Source of the DNA: Sideroxydans sp.
GTDB taxonomy: Bacteria; Pseudomonadota; Gammaproteobacteria; Burkholderiales; Gallionellaceae
NCBI GenBank assembly: GCA_028707175.1
Contig: JAQTUV010000002.1
Span: forward strand, 372,001 to 436,000
Direction of reading: 5' to 3'
DNA: 64,000 nucleotides
Shown here: piece after piece, positions 52,387 to 61,300 of the stretch
Layout of the letters: each line of letters opens with the position of its first letter
Position numbering within the stretch: the first letter of the stretch is position 1
Notes under the pieces: generated by a model
What the model was told of the DNA's origin: nothing
The model's input: the letters and a program-made list of their open reading frames with translations, nothing else
Database searches by the model: none
Translations under genes and position numbers: made by a program

Positions 52387-53472
52387 ATGCTTTCTGCTGT
52401 ATTGCTCAATATGCCAAGCACTCAACTTCCAACACTAGAGCACCTCTCAACAGCAATCATGCTGCTTGATGAGCAATCGCGGATCGCTTACCTGAATCCT
52501 GCAGCAGAACATTTGTTTGCGGTAAGTCGCAGTAATCTGGCCGGCCACCCACTGCAACACGCCTTCAGCCATACTGAACAACTCTTCTCTGCAATGCAAT
52601 CAGCGCTATCTAGCCATGCTAGCCACATTGAGCACGATATGTTGTTGAGCACGCATACGCTAGACCACAAGCTACACCTCAGTTGCACTGTAACGCCTAT
52701 ACATCTCGATAACAGCGCCTTGTTGCTGGAGTTCCATACGATTGATAGGCCGCTAAAACTAGCGCGCGAAGAACAGATGCACGATCAAACTCAAGCCAAC
52801 CGCTTGTTGTTACGCAACCTAGCCCATGAGATTAAAAATCCACTAGGCGGCATCCGTGGAGCGGCACAACTATTAGAACAAGAGTTAGAAAAGCCCGCAT
52901 TACGTGAATACACTCAGGTGGTCATTCAAGAAGCGGATCGCTTACGCTCACTGATGGAAAAACTGCTCGTACCACAACAAGCGCCCCATTTTAGTGCGCT
53001 CAATATCCACGAGGTACTCGAACGCGTGCGTAGTGTGGTACTTGCTGAACTCCCTGAGGGCCTAATCATTCAGCGTGATTACGACCTAAGCCTGCCCGAA
53101 TTAGAAGGTGACAAAGAACAACTGATCCAAGTTGCACTCAACATCGTTCGCAACGCCGCCCAAGCCATGAAAGGGAACGGCACAATCATCCTGCGCACAC
53201 GTATCTCACGACAAGTGACCCTACTTAAAAAACGTCATCGACTTGCACTCTCAGTCCAAATCACAGACAACGGGCCCGGCATTCCTACCCACTTACGTGA
53301 CAAAATATTTTATCCGCTCGTCTCGGGACGTGCGGACGGTCACGGACTAGGACTCACACTGGCACAAGATTTCGTCAGTCAACATCAAGGAAGCATCGAA
53401 TTTGAAAGTGAGCCAGGGCGAACCTGTTTCACCCTTTTGCTCCCTCTCACTCATCTGGAAAAAAGAAAATGA
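52387..53472 (+). CDS. ntrB: Nitrogen regulation sensor histidine kinase NtrB
   Basis: 361 residues, soluble. PAS domain at residues ~15-120 (LEHLSTAIMLLDEQSRIAYLNPAAEHLFAVS), H box LLRNLAHEIKNPLGGIRGAAQLLEQE, N box QVALNIVRNAAQAMKG, G boxes ITDNGPGIPTHLR and SGRADGHGLGLTLAQDFV. Phosphorylates NtrC under nitrogen limitation and is held off by P-II. Start ATG 52387 or 52411. It overlaps ntrC by 4 bp (ATGA). Targets visible here are glnA and the porin-glnK-amtB operon. Confidence 0.96.
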   Translation: MLSAVLLNMPSTQLPTLEHLSTAIMLLDEQSRIAYLNPAAEHLFAVSRSNLAGHPLQHAFSHTEQLFSAMQSALSSHASHIEHDMLLSTHTLDHKLHLSCTVTPIHLDNSALLLEFHTIDRPLKLAREEQMHDQTQANRLLLRNLAHEIKNPLGGIRGAAQLLEQELEKPALREYTQVVIQEADRLRSLMEKLLVPQQAPHFSALNIHEVLERVRSVVLAELPEGLIIQRDYDLSLPELEGDKEQLIQVALNIVRNAAQAMKGNGTIILRTRISRQVTLLKKRHRLALSVQITDNGPGIPTHLRDKIFYPLVSGRADGHGLGLTLAQDFVSQHQGSIEFESEPGRTCFTLLLPLTHLEKRK

Positions 53473-54869
53473 ATAAACCTGTCTGGATCATTGATGATGA
53501 CCGCTCCATTCGGTGGGTACTTGAAAAAGCACTCGCACGCGAGCAAATTGATTTTAAGAGTTTTGCTTCTGCTGACGAAGCACTCGCTGAGTTGCGCAAC
53601 AGCCTGCCCCAGATGGTCATCAGTGATATCCGCATGCCGGGCAGTTCTGGCTTGGATCTTTTACAAATCCTGCGCCGCGATTACCCAGCACTCCCCGTTA
53701 TCATCATGACGGCATATTCCGATCTAGAAAGTGCTGTGTCCTCCTTTCAGGGCGGCGCATTCGAATATCTGCCAAAGCCTTTTGATGTTAATCATGCTGT
53801 CGAATTAATACGCCGTGCCTTAGCGCAAAGTCAGCATAAAAATATCGGCAGTCCTGAATTGCCTGATGCTCCCGACATCCTCGGCCACGCACCTGCGATG
53901 CAGGAAGTGTTTCGAGCTATTGGCCGCCTTGCGCAATCCAACGCCACAGTTCTCATCAACGGTGAATCAGGTACGGGTAAAGAATTGGTCGCGCAAGCGC
54001 TTCATCGCCATAGCGCGCGGGCGGACAAACCATTTGTCGCCATCAATACAGCAGCTATCCCCAAGGACCTTCTAGAATCTGAGTTATTCGGTCATGAAAA
54101 AGGTGCTTTCACTGGGGCTGCTGCAACGCGTCGTGGTCGCTTTGAACAAGCTGAAGGCGGAACGCTTTTCCTAGATGAGATCGGTGACATGCCTGCGGAA
54201 TTGCAGACACGTTTACTACGTGTGTTGTCAGATGGAAATTACTACCGCGTGGGCGGACATCAGCCGATTAAGGCGAATGTCCGTATTATCGCTGCCACGC
54301 ACCAGAACCTCGATGAACGGGTAAAGCAGGGATTGTTCCGCGAGGATCTGTTCCATCGTCTCAACGTCATTCGTCTGCGTCTACCACCGTTACGTGAACG
54401 GCGCGAAGACATTCCCGTGTTGGCAAAACATTTCTTGCAAAAGAGCGCAAAGGAATTGGGCGTCGAACAAAAAGTATTGAGTGAACCAGCGCTAAGCTAT
54501 CTCTCGGTACAAGACATTCCCGGTAACGTGCGTCAGCTAGAAAATCTGTGTCACTGGCTCACGGTGATGACGCCAACCCAGCAAGTAGAGATTGCCGACC
54601 TCCCCGCAGAATGGCGCGACAGTGCGCAAGTAACACCAACCACCAGTGACTGGCGCTCTGCCCTTGCCCAGCAAGCCATGCTGGCGTTACAACGCAACGA
54701 ATCGAACATCCTCGATACTTTCACCAAGGAATTCGAGGGCACGCTGATCACACAAGCCTTGCAACACACAGGCGGGCGACGGATAGAAGCCGCCACACTG
54801 CTAGGCATGGGGCGTAACACGTTGACTCGTAAGATTCAGGAATTGGGACTCGATGCAGGGAATGAATAA
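53469..54869 (+). CDS. ntrC: Nitrogen regulation response regulator NtrC
   Basis: 466 residues. Receiver domain with Asp53 in [17 protein letters not shown]+ sigma-54 interaction domain: Walker [22 protein letters not shown] loop ([10 protein letters not shown]) that contacts sigma-54, Walker [18 protein letters not shown]; and a Fis-type helix-turn-helix C terminus ([25 protein letters not shown]). A dimer binds TGCACC-N5-GGTGCA; two such places exist upstream of the porin operon and one upstream of glnA. Full length. Start ATG overlaps the ntrB stop. Confidence 0.97.
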   Translation: MNKPVWIIDDDRSIRWVLEKALAREQIDFKSFASADEALAELRNSLPQMVISDIRMPGSSGLDLLQILRRDYPALPVIIMTAYSDLESAVSSFQGGAFEYLPKPFDVNHAVELIRRALAQSQHKNIGSPELPDAPDILGHAPAMQEVFRAIGRLAQSNATVLINGESGTGKELVAQALHRHSARADKPFVAINTAAIPKDLLESELFGHEKGAFTGAAATRRGRFEQAEGGTLFLDEIGDMPAELQTRLLRVLSDGNYYRVGGHQPIKANVRIIAATHQNLDERVKQGLFREDLFHRLNVIRLRLPPLRERREDIPVLAKHFLQKSAKELGVEQKVLSEPALSYLSVQDIPGNVRQLENLCHWLTVMTPTQQVEIADLPAEWRDSAQVTPTTSDWRSALAQQAMLALQRNESNILDTFTKEFEGTLITQALQHTGGRRIEAATLLGMGRNTLTRKIQELGLDAGNE

Positions 54870-54875
54870 GTCGAA

Positions 54876-56966
54876 CTAATCTTCATCGGTTGAAGATAAG
54901 GATTGTCCTAACTCATCGATCAAAGACTCCTGTGCGCTGACCTGTACTGCACGTGTGCTAGTCTTTCTATGCCAGAAGCCGTTGCAATCCATTTCCCACG
55001 CTTGGCGGTTATCTTTTAGATAAATTTTGAGCCCTTCATCCAGCACCCGCTTCTTCAGCTTGCTATCAAGCAAGGGGAAACAGGCTTCGATGCGACGGAA
55101 GAAGTTGCGATCCATCCAGTCGGCACTCGCCAGATAGACATCATGTTTCATCTCATTGCGAAAATAGAAGATGCGCGAGTGTTCGAGGAAACGCCCGATG
55201 ATGGAACGTACGGTGATGTTCTCTGACAAACCTTTAACACCAGGACGCAAGGCACATACACCACGCACGATAAGATCAACCTTCACACCCGCTTGCGATG
55301 CCTCGTACAAAGCCATAATGGTCTCTGGCTCTAAGAGCGCATTCATCTTGGCAATGATGTGCGCGGTCTTCCCTGTTTTGGCTATCTTGGTTTCGTTGCG
55401 GATGGATTCCAGCACTTTGCTGTGCAAGGTGAACGGCGATTGCCACAGATGGTTGAGTTTCTTCGCTTTGCCCAATCCAGTGAGCTGGACGAATATCTCG
55501 TTCACATCAACACACATCTCCTCATTACAGGTGAACAAACCAAAATCGGTATATAACTTCGCTGTTCGTGGGTGGTAGTTGCCCGTCCCCAGATGGACGT
55601 AGCGGCGCAACTTCTTCTCTTCGCGGCGCACCACCATGAGCATCTTGGCGTGGGTCTTGTGACCTACCACACCGTATACGACGTGCGCACCCACCGATTC
55701 CAAACGTCCTGCCCAATTGATGTTGGCTTCTTCGTCGAAACGCGCCAACAACTCCACCACCACAGTGACTTCTTTGCCACGCTGCGCGGCCATGATGAGT
55801 GCTTCCATCAACTCCGAATCTTCGCCCGTTCGATACACCGTCTGTTTGATGGCGACGACATCGGGATCATTGGCGGCCTGCTGAATGAAATCGAGCACGG
55901 GTTTGAATGATTGATAGGGGTGATGCACCAACAAGTCGCCTTTGCGAATTGCTTTAAACATATCCGCGCCCTTCTTCTGGATGAGCGCAGGCACACCCGG
56001 CACGAAAGGTTGGAACTTCAGATCAGGGCGCGGCACTTGTGCAGGAATGCGCATCAAGCGCACCAGATTCACGGGACCGTGCACTCGGAACAAGTCCTCC
56101 GGCTTCAGCTCGAACTGGCGCAATAGGAAGTTCGCCAACTCTGGCGGACAGTTGTCCGCCACTTCTAGCCGCACTGCATCGCCGAAGTGGCGCTGCGGCA
56201 ATTCTCCTTGCAGACTAACCCGTAGGTTCTTCACTTCTTCTTCGTCGACGAACAAGTCGCTGTTGCGCGTCACACGGAACTGGTAACAACCCAGCACCTC
56301 CATGCCCGCAAACAACTCGCCCACATGAGCGTGAATGATGGACGAAAGGAACACGAATCCATGCGGACAGCCCGCGATCTCGGGCGGCATGAGGATGGCA
56401 CGCGGCAATACGCGCGGCGCCTGTACGATGGCCTTAGCAGAGTTACGCCCGAAGGCATCCTTGCCTTGTAGCTCCACGGCGAAGTTCAGACTTTTGTTCA
56501 CCACACGCGGGAAAGGATGCGAGGGGTCTAGCCCAATGGGGGTCAACACCGGCATGACCTCACGTAGGAAAAACTCTTTCACCCACGCTTGTTGCGCTTC
56601 GTTCCAGTGAGTACGACGGATGAATTTGATGCCTTGTTCCGCAAGTGCAGGCACCAGTTCTTTGTTAAACAACTCGTATTGCCGAGAGATAATTTGGTGC
56701 GTGGGAGTGAACAATCGCTTGAGGATCTGCGAAGCTTCCAGACCATCCGGCCCTGCGGCGATACCGCCCAGCTTGATCTGCTCTTTCAGTCCTGCAACGC
56801 GGATTTCGAAGAACTCATCCAGATTGCTGCTGACGATACACAAGTAAGTGAGGCGCTCGAGCAAAGGCACTCGCGAATCTTCCGCTTGTGCCAAGACTCG
56901 ACGATTGAACTCCAGTAGCCCGAGTTCACGATTGAGGAAATTCTGCGCTGGATATATTTTTGCCAA
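54876..56966 (-). CDS. ppk: Polyphosphate kinase
   Basis: About 696 residues. Forms polyphosphate from ATP. N-terminal FLNRELGLLEFNRRVLAQAEDSRVPLLERL, PPEIAGCPHGFVFLSSII, and the phospho-His region VYGVVGHKTHAKMLMVVRREEKKLRRYVHLGTGNYHPRTAKLYTDFG. The true start is doubtful: the longest frame overlaps yggX and is rejected. The first plausible start after yggX is TTG 56966, 14 bp downstream of its stop and 9 codons before FLNREL, with weak GAAG upstream. Typical length ~690 agrees. Confidence 0.93.
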   Translation of the reverse strand: MAKIYPAQNFLNRELGLLEFNRRVLAQAEDSRVPLLERLTYLCIVSSNLDEFFEIRVAGLKEQIKLGGIAAGPDGLEASQILKRLFTPTHQIISRQYELFNKELVPALAEQGIKFIRRTHWNEAQQAWVKEFFLREVMPVLTPIGLDPSHPFPRVVNKSLNFAVELQGKDAFGRNSAKAIVQAPRVLPRAILMPPEIAGCPHGFVFLSSIIHAHVGELFAGMEVLGCYQFRVTRNSDLFVDEEEVKNLRVSLQGELPQRHFGDAVRLEVADNCPPELANFLLRQFELKPEDLFRVHGPVNLVRLMRIPAQVPRPDLKFQPFVPGVPALIQKKGADMFKAIRKGDLLVHHPYQSFKPVLDFIQQAANDPDVVAIKQTVYRTGEDSELMEALIMAAQRGKEVTVVVELLARFDEEANINWAGRLESVGAHVVYGVVGHKTHAKMLMVVRREEKKLRRYVHLGTGNYHPRTAKLYTDFGLFTCNEEMCVDVNEIFVQLTGLGKAKKLNHLWQSPFTLHSKVLESIRNETKIAKTGKTAHIIAKMNALLEPETIMALYEASQAGVKVDLIVRGVCALRPGVKGLSENITVRSIIGRFLEHSRIFYFRNEMKHDVYLASADWMDRNFFRRIEACFPLLDSKLKKRVLDEGLKIYLKDNRQAWEMDCNGFWHRKTSTRAVQVSAQESLIDELGQSLSSTDED

Positions 56967-56980
56967 GTGCTTCGAACTGC

Positions 56981-57250
56981 TTATGCCTTCGGTGGGACGT
57001 AGCCGGTCGGCATCTGCGTCTCCCCGAAGAAGTAGTTCTCCATCTGCTGCGCCAGGTACTGACGTGCTTTTAGATCGGCCAGATTGAGACGGTTCTCGTT
57101 CACCAGCATCGTCTGAAATTTTATCCAACCTTGCCATGCTTCTTTCGATACGTTGTCATAGATACGCTGCCCCAAAGCACCCGGATAGGTCGGTCTATCC
57201 AGACCTTCTGCTTCGCGACCCAATTTCACACACTGCACCATTCTTGCCAT
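56981..57250 (-). CDS. yggX: Fe(2+)-trafficking protein YggX
   Basis: 89 residues from ATG 57250 (GGAG six bases upstream). [42 protein letters not shown] (split here by family features: single Cys7, LGQRI, SKEAW) matches YggX over its whole length, ending [18 protein letters not shown]. Protects Fe-S proteins from oxidation and assists iron handling. It lies just upstream of ppk and downstream of argA on one strand, so all three may be one transcript. Confidence 0.96.
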   Translation of the reverse strand: MARMVQCVKLGREAEGLDRPTYPGALGQRIYDNVSKEAWQGWIKFQTMLVNENRLNLADLKARQYLAQQMENYFFGETQMPTGYVPPKA

Positions 57251-57291
57251 TTGATTCTCCACTTGTAGATTAACGACTGATTGTTACACGC

Positions 57292-58620
57292 CTATTTCAG
57301 ATTCTTTACAAACACCTTGGACCGACGCTGATAGTTATACAACGCCTTCTTTTCTTTAGGTAGTTGGTCCACATCGGCTTCTTTGAACTCTCGTTCGACA
57401 AACCAATGCGCGGTGCGCGTGGTCAACACGAATAGTTTCTTCATCTTCTGCGATTTCGCCAGACTGCTCATGTGATTGAGGATGGCCTCTCCGTAACCTC
57501 GGTCACGACATTGCGCATCCACCGCCAGACAAGCGAGTTCTGCCGACGCCTCATTGGGGAAAGGATACAAGGCAGCACAACCAACGATGCGATGATCATG
57601 CTCCAACACTTCGAAACGGGCGATCTCGCGTTCCAACAACTCACGCGAACGCCGCACCAAGATGCCGTCCTCTTCCAACGGACGCAGAAGTTGGATGATA
57701 CCGCCCACGTCTTCGATGGTCGCCGCCCGCAAGGTGTTAAGCGTGCTCTCCACCACCATAGTGCCGATGCCGTCGTCACTGAACAACTCTTGCAACAATG
57801 CACCATCAGTATGGCGGCTGATGAGATGGGTGCGTGCCACACCGGCCTCACATGCACGAACGGCACATGGCAAGAACATGGCAATGTCGTCTGGCAACTT
57901 GCTTTGCTTGCTCAAGATATCCTGCGCCTGAATGATGGTCAGTTCCTTGGCAAGCTTGCCCTTTTTGTCCTGCACGCCGTCGGTATCCATCATGAACACC
58001 AGCTTGTCCGCATCCAAGGCGATGGCGGTCGCGGTTGCGACATCTTCCAAGGTGAGGTTGAACACCTCGCCCGTGGGCGAATAACCCAACGGTGACAATA
58101 GAACCACTTCGCCGAATTCCATGCGATCTCTGAGCGCTGCGACATCGATCTTACGCACCGTGCCTGTGTGTTGTAGATCGATCCCGTTGATGACACCGAT
58201 CGGTTGCGCCGTGATGAAGTTGCCCCCTGCCACACGGATGTCCGCATTCGCCATGGGCGAATTCGCCAAACCCATCGACAGAAGCGCCTCAATCTCAAGA
58301 CGTGTGCGACCCACCGCCTCTTTCACGCATTGCATGGTCTCGGCATCCGTCAGGCGAATCCCTTGATGGTAGGTACCAGCCAAATCGTTTTTGGACAGGT
58401 GTTGCTCAATCTGTGGGCGTGCGCCATGCACCAACACGAGGCGGATACCAAGGGCTGCAAGCAGATTGAAGTCGTGCGTCAGTTCAACAAACTTGCCGTC
58501 TGCCACCACCTCACCGCCGAACGCGATGACGAACGTCTTGCCGCGAAAGGCGTTGATATAGGGTGCGACGGAACGGAACCAAGCAACAAAGTCAGGCGAT
58601 GAACGAAGGATCTTAGGCAT
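57292..58620 (-). CDS. argA: N-acetylglutamate synthase
   Basis: 442 residues from ATG 58620. Amino-acid-kinase domain (residues ~1-290: FVIAFGGEVVADGKFVELTHDFNLLAALGIRLVLVHGARPQIEQ, FMMDTDGVQDKKGKL) fused to a C-terminal GNAT acetyltransferase (IVGCAALYPF, ELACLAVDAQCRDRGYGEAILNHM). The first domain serves as the arginine-regulated site. It makes N-acetylglutamate, the first step of arginine synthesis. GGAG lies ~12 bases upstream, so spacing is long. Full length for ArgA (~440). Confidence 0.96.
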   Translation of the reverse strand: MPKILRSSPDFVAWFRSVAPYINAFRGKTFVIAFGGEVVADGKFVELTHDFNLLAALGIRLVLVHGARPQIEQHLSKNDLAGTYHQGIRLTDAETMQCVKEAVGRTRLEIEALLSMGLANSPMANADIRVAGGNFITAQPIGVINGIDLQHTGTVRKIDVAALRDRMEFGEVVLLSPLGYSPTGEVFNLTLEDVATATAIALDADKLVFMMDTDGVQDKKGKLAKELTIIQAQDILSKQSKLPDDIAMFLPCAVRACEAGVARTHLISRHTDGALLQELFSDDGIGTMVVESTLNTLRAATIEDVGGIIQLLRPLEEDGILVRRSRELLEREIARFEVLEHDHRIVGCAALYPFPNEASAELACLAVDAQCRDRGYGEAILNHMSSLAKSQKMKKLFVLTTRTAHWFVEREFKEADVDQLPKEKKALYNYQRRSKVFVKNLK

Positions 58621-58869
58621 GGTGATTGGCAACTCCGCATCCGTTAAGCATCATTAAAGGCAATTAGAGAAGTATTATATTTGAATTCATCCGTAAAGGA
58701 CGTACGCCACATGACCTGCATTATCCATTCCAACACAGACTCAGGTAATGGAAACCTTCGTACCCTCGGTTATTCAATCGCAAGCCTTAAGGGAACTATC
58801 CATTCAGCCTCGCATCAATATAGTGAGCAAAATGCTTAATGTGGGTAAAATACTTCTATTGGAGGAAAC

Positions 58870-59325
58870 ATGAACAAGTTGATAAGTAACTCAGTTTGGC
58901 TCGGCATCATTGCAATCTTGTACTCCAGCATCTCACATGCTGAGACCACCGCCGGAACAATCAAATCAATCAAGGGGGAAGTCTCCATCGTGCGCAACGA
59001 GGTCTCGATCAACGCCTTCAATGGCATGCCTTTACTGGCGGCCGACAAAATTGTCACAGGTCCAAATAGCTCAGTAGGCATCACACTGAAGGACTCCACG
59101 CTCCTTTCATTCGGCGCAAAGAGTGTGTCGCAACTTAGTGAATATCGTTATGACCCTGTCAAACGTGACGGCAATCTGCTGATCTCTGTTTTTAAAGGCT
59201 CCATGCGATTCGTTACTGGGCTGTTAGGGAAACAGAATCCCTCCGCAATCGCCATCAAACTACCAACTGCGACGATCGGCGTGCGTGGCACTGATTTTGT
59301 AGTAACGGCACAAGGGCAAGAATAA
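58870..59325 (+). CDS. FecR-domain periplasmic protein
   Basis: 151 residues. Signal peptide (LGIIAILYSSISHA), then a single FecR domain: TAGTIKSIKGEVSIVRNEVSI, LAADKIVTGPNSSVGITLKDSTLLSFGAKSVSQL, and the closing PTATIGVRGTDFVVTA. It lacks the sigma-regulator part, so it is a stand-alone surface or periplasmic FecR protein rather than an anti-sigma factor. The stop overlaps the start of the OmpA-like gene (TAATG), so the two are coupled and probably act together. AGGAGG-like sequence (TTGGAGG) precedes the ATG. Confidence 0.9.
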   Translation: MNKLISNSVWLGIIAILYSSISHAETTAGTIKSIKGEVSIVRNEVSINAFNGMPLLAADKIVTGPNSSVGITLKDSTLLSFGAKSVSQLSEYRYDPVKRDGNLLISVFKGSMRFVTGLLGKQNPSAIAIKLPTATIGVRGTDFVVTAQGQE

Positions 59326-59924
59326 TGGAACCACTTTCTTTATGGGCGGCCTCGTTGGCAACCTTTTTGATACTAGCAAATGGGCCACAGCCCGCTAAGG
59401 AAACGATTGTGCTTCTACCCGATGCAGCGGGTAAACGAACAGGAATCGTAGTCACCTCAAATGGTCAAACATCAGAAATAAGCGAACCGTTTAAAGGTAT
59501 AGAGATCAGTGGCGGCAAGCTGGCGGAAAAAAACTACTCTGCGACTGAAATCGAAAACCTATTCCCCGACGTGATGCAGGCACTTCCCGCCCAACCTCGA
59601 ACATTCGTATTAGATTTTGAAGAGGGCGACATCAATCTCACTACAGCATCCAGTGCTTTGATCGAAGATGTGCGTACTGAAATTGCAAAGCGTAACTCCC
59701 CTGAGGTCACCGTCGTCGGACACACCGATCGCATAGGGAGCAATGAGGATAATTTGATCTTATCGCTTGAAAGAGCCAATAAAATAAAAGATATCCTAAT
59801 CACAAGTGGTATTGCCGATCAGATCATTGAAACCGTAGGCCGTGGCGAACTCGCCCCTTTGGTTAACACTGACGACGAAGTAGCCGAACCTCTCAATCGA
59901 CGCGTCGAAATCACCATCCGATAA
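59325..59924 (+). CDS. OmpA-family C-terminal domain protein
   Basis: 199 residues. A hydrophobic N-terminal segment (LWAASLATFLILA) may be a membrane anchor or signal. The C-terminal OmpA-like peptidoglycan-binding domain (residues ~90-199) has FVLDFEEGDINLTTASSALIEDVR, VTVVGHTDRIGSNEDNLILSLERANKIKDIL, and NRRVEITIR. The GHTDRIGS with Asp and the Arg in the NRRVEI end are the diaminopimelate-binding positions. Coupled to the FecR gene by TAATG. A joined FecR-OmpA protein is a known layout, so this may be a split version. The stop is 1 bp from convergent rsmE. Confidence 0.92.
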   Translation: MEPLSLWAASLATFLILANGPQPAKETIVLLPDAAGKRTGIVVTSNGQTSEISEPFKGIEISGGKLAEKNYSATEIENLFPDVMQALPAQPRTFVLDFEEGDINLTTASSALIEDVRTEIAKRNSPEVTVVGHTDRIGSNEDNLILSLERANKIKDILITSGIADQIIETVGRGELAPLVNTDDEVAEPLNRRVEITIR

Positions 59925-59925
59925 T

Positions 59926-60663
59926 CTAGTTAAAATCACCCCATAAGGTTTGGATGGCAACAATCCCTGCGATTGCAGCCGTCTCCGTGCGCAACACTCT
60001 GGGCCCCAAACGAATGGGAACAAAACCTGCGTGTTGTGCCATCAACGCTTCATCATTTGTAAATCCACCCTCCGGCCCAATGAGCAAAGTCACGCTGCCG
60101 GTCGCCTTTGGTTGTTCATTCAATGCGAGTGCGCCTTCAGGTAACAGAATGTATTTCTGATTTTCAGAAGCGCGTTGTGTTGCTAACCATGCAGCTAATT
60201 CAAGCGGCCCAGCAATTTCAGGCAAATTGTTACGTCCCGATTGCTCACACGCAGCTATCGCCACACCTTGCCAATGTAGACTACGCTTTTCAGCACGTGA
60301 TTCCGCTAATTTAGCTACGCTGCGTTGCGTCTGTACCGGTTGGATTTTCGTTGCGCCCAGCTCGGTTGCTTTCTGAATGACCCAATCCATCTTCTCGCTA
60401 GTACACATGGCTTGCGCCAAATGTATGTGCAGATTCGATGAACTCGTATCAAGTACTGTTTGCAGGTTACCTAACAACACATGTTTGCCGTTGATAGCAT
60501 GGATAGTTGCATCAAGTGCATTTCCCAAGCCATCAAATATTTGCACGGCATCACCCACGCGCATCCGCAACACTCGACTAGCATGGTGTGCTGCATCAGG
60601 AGGCAGTTCGGCATTAGTGCTGAGAGGCAAGGGTGGCGGGCAATAAAATCGTGGGGCGGACAT
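59926..60663 (-). CDS. rsmE: 16S rRNA m3U1498 methyltransferase
   Basis: 245 residues. N-terminal PUA-like domain (ELPPDAAHHASRVLRMRVGDAVQIFDGLG) followed by a SPOUT knot methyltransferase domain: HLAQAMCTSEKMDWVIQKATELGATKIQPV, LLIGPEGGFTNDEALMAQHAGFVPIRLGPRVLRTETA. The LIGPEGGF and LGPRVLRTETA blocks are diagnostic. Full length (~245). Convergent with the OmpA-like gene with only 1 bp between, and divergent from the thioredoxin-fold gene. Confidence 0.96.
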   Translation of the reverse strand: MSAPRFYCPPPLPLSTNAELPPDAAHHASRVLRMRVGDAVQIFDGLGNALDATIHAINGKHVLLGNLQTVLDTSSSNLHIHLAQAMCTSEKMDWVIQKATELGATKIQPVQTQRSVAKLAESRAEKRSLHWQGVAIAACEQSGRNNLPEIAGPLELAAWLATQRASENQKYILLPEGALALNEQPKATGSVTLLIGPEGGFTNDEALMAQHAGFVPIRLGPRVLRTETAAIAGIVAIQTLWGDFN

Positions 60664-60742
60664 AGGCGGTCAAAGGCAATTGGAACGGTCGTGATAATAT
60701 AACGAGCAGAAGAACAACGCTGGATTTTGGGAGAGTTTTTGT

Positions 60743-61300
60743 ATGGTCAGTCTGCAACCCCCTCTATGTGATTTTGGCTGGAAAGCGCGCCCGTTCGAAT
60801 TGTTAGGCATCGACGGCAAGCGCCACACATTAGAGAGTTCTCGCGGCAAGAACGGTTTATTGGTGATGTTCATCTGTAACCATTGTCCTTACGTCAAATC
60901 CATCCGCGACCGCATCATCCGTGACGTGCGCGAACTACAGCAACATGGCATCAACAGCATCGCCATCATGTCGAACGACCCTGCCGACTACGCAGAAGAC
61001 AGCTTCGACAACATGAGGCTCATCGCCCAGCAATACGACTACCCTTTCCCTTACGTGTGGGACGAGACCCAGCAGATCGCCAAGGATTACGGCGCGGTGT
61101 GCACACCCGACTTCTTCGGTTTCAACGTAAATATGGAATTGCAATACCGTGGCCGGTTGGACGCTTCTCGTAAAGAGACGGCACCCGATGCCGAACGCGA
61201 TCTATTCAATGCCATGTTACAAGTAGCAAAAACAGGACAAGGTCCGCGCGAACAATTGGCCAGCATGGGCTGCTCAATCAAATGGAAGGATGAACTATGA
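60743..61300 (+). CDS. Thioredoxin-fold protein, AhpC/TSA-like
   Basis: 185 residues. Peroxiredoxin-like fold with LLVMFICNHCPYVKSIRDRIIRD, where a CPYV single-Cys position takes the place of CxxC, and a later VCTPDFFGFNVNMELQYRGRLD with a second Cys. This is the common thioredoxin-family protein (DUF899-unlike), found in many proteobacteria; redox partner unknown. No signal peptide. Its stop overlaps the trkA start (ATGA), so it should be co-translated with trkA, though a functional tie to potassium uptake is not evident. Confidence 0.9.
   Translation: MVSLQPPLCDFGWKARPFELLGIDGKRHTLESSRGKNGLLVMFICNHCPYVKSIRDRIIRDVRELQQHGINSIAIMSNDPADYAEDSFDNMRLIAQQYDYPFPYVWDETQQIAKDYGAVCTPDFFGFNVNMELQYRGRLDASRKETAPDAERDLFNAMLQVAKTGQGPREQLASMGCSIKWKDEL

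Noticed and set aside
56967..57137. N-terminal extension of Ppk through yggX
   Set aside because: It overlaps the well-conserved yggX in another frame and has no Ppk-like sequence before FLNREL.
58711..58839. 42-codon frame between argA and the FecR gene
   Set aside because: No ribosome site or recognisable feature; composition is not protein-like. Left as intergenic.
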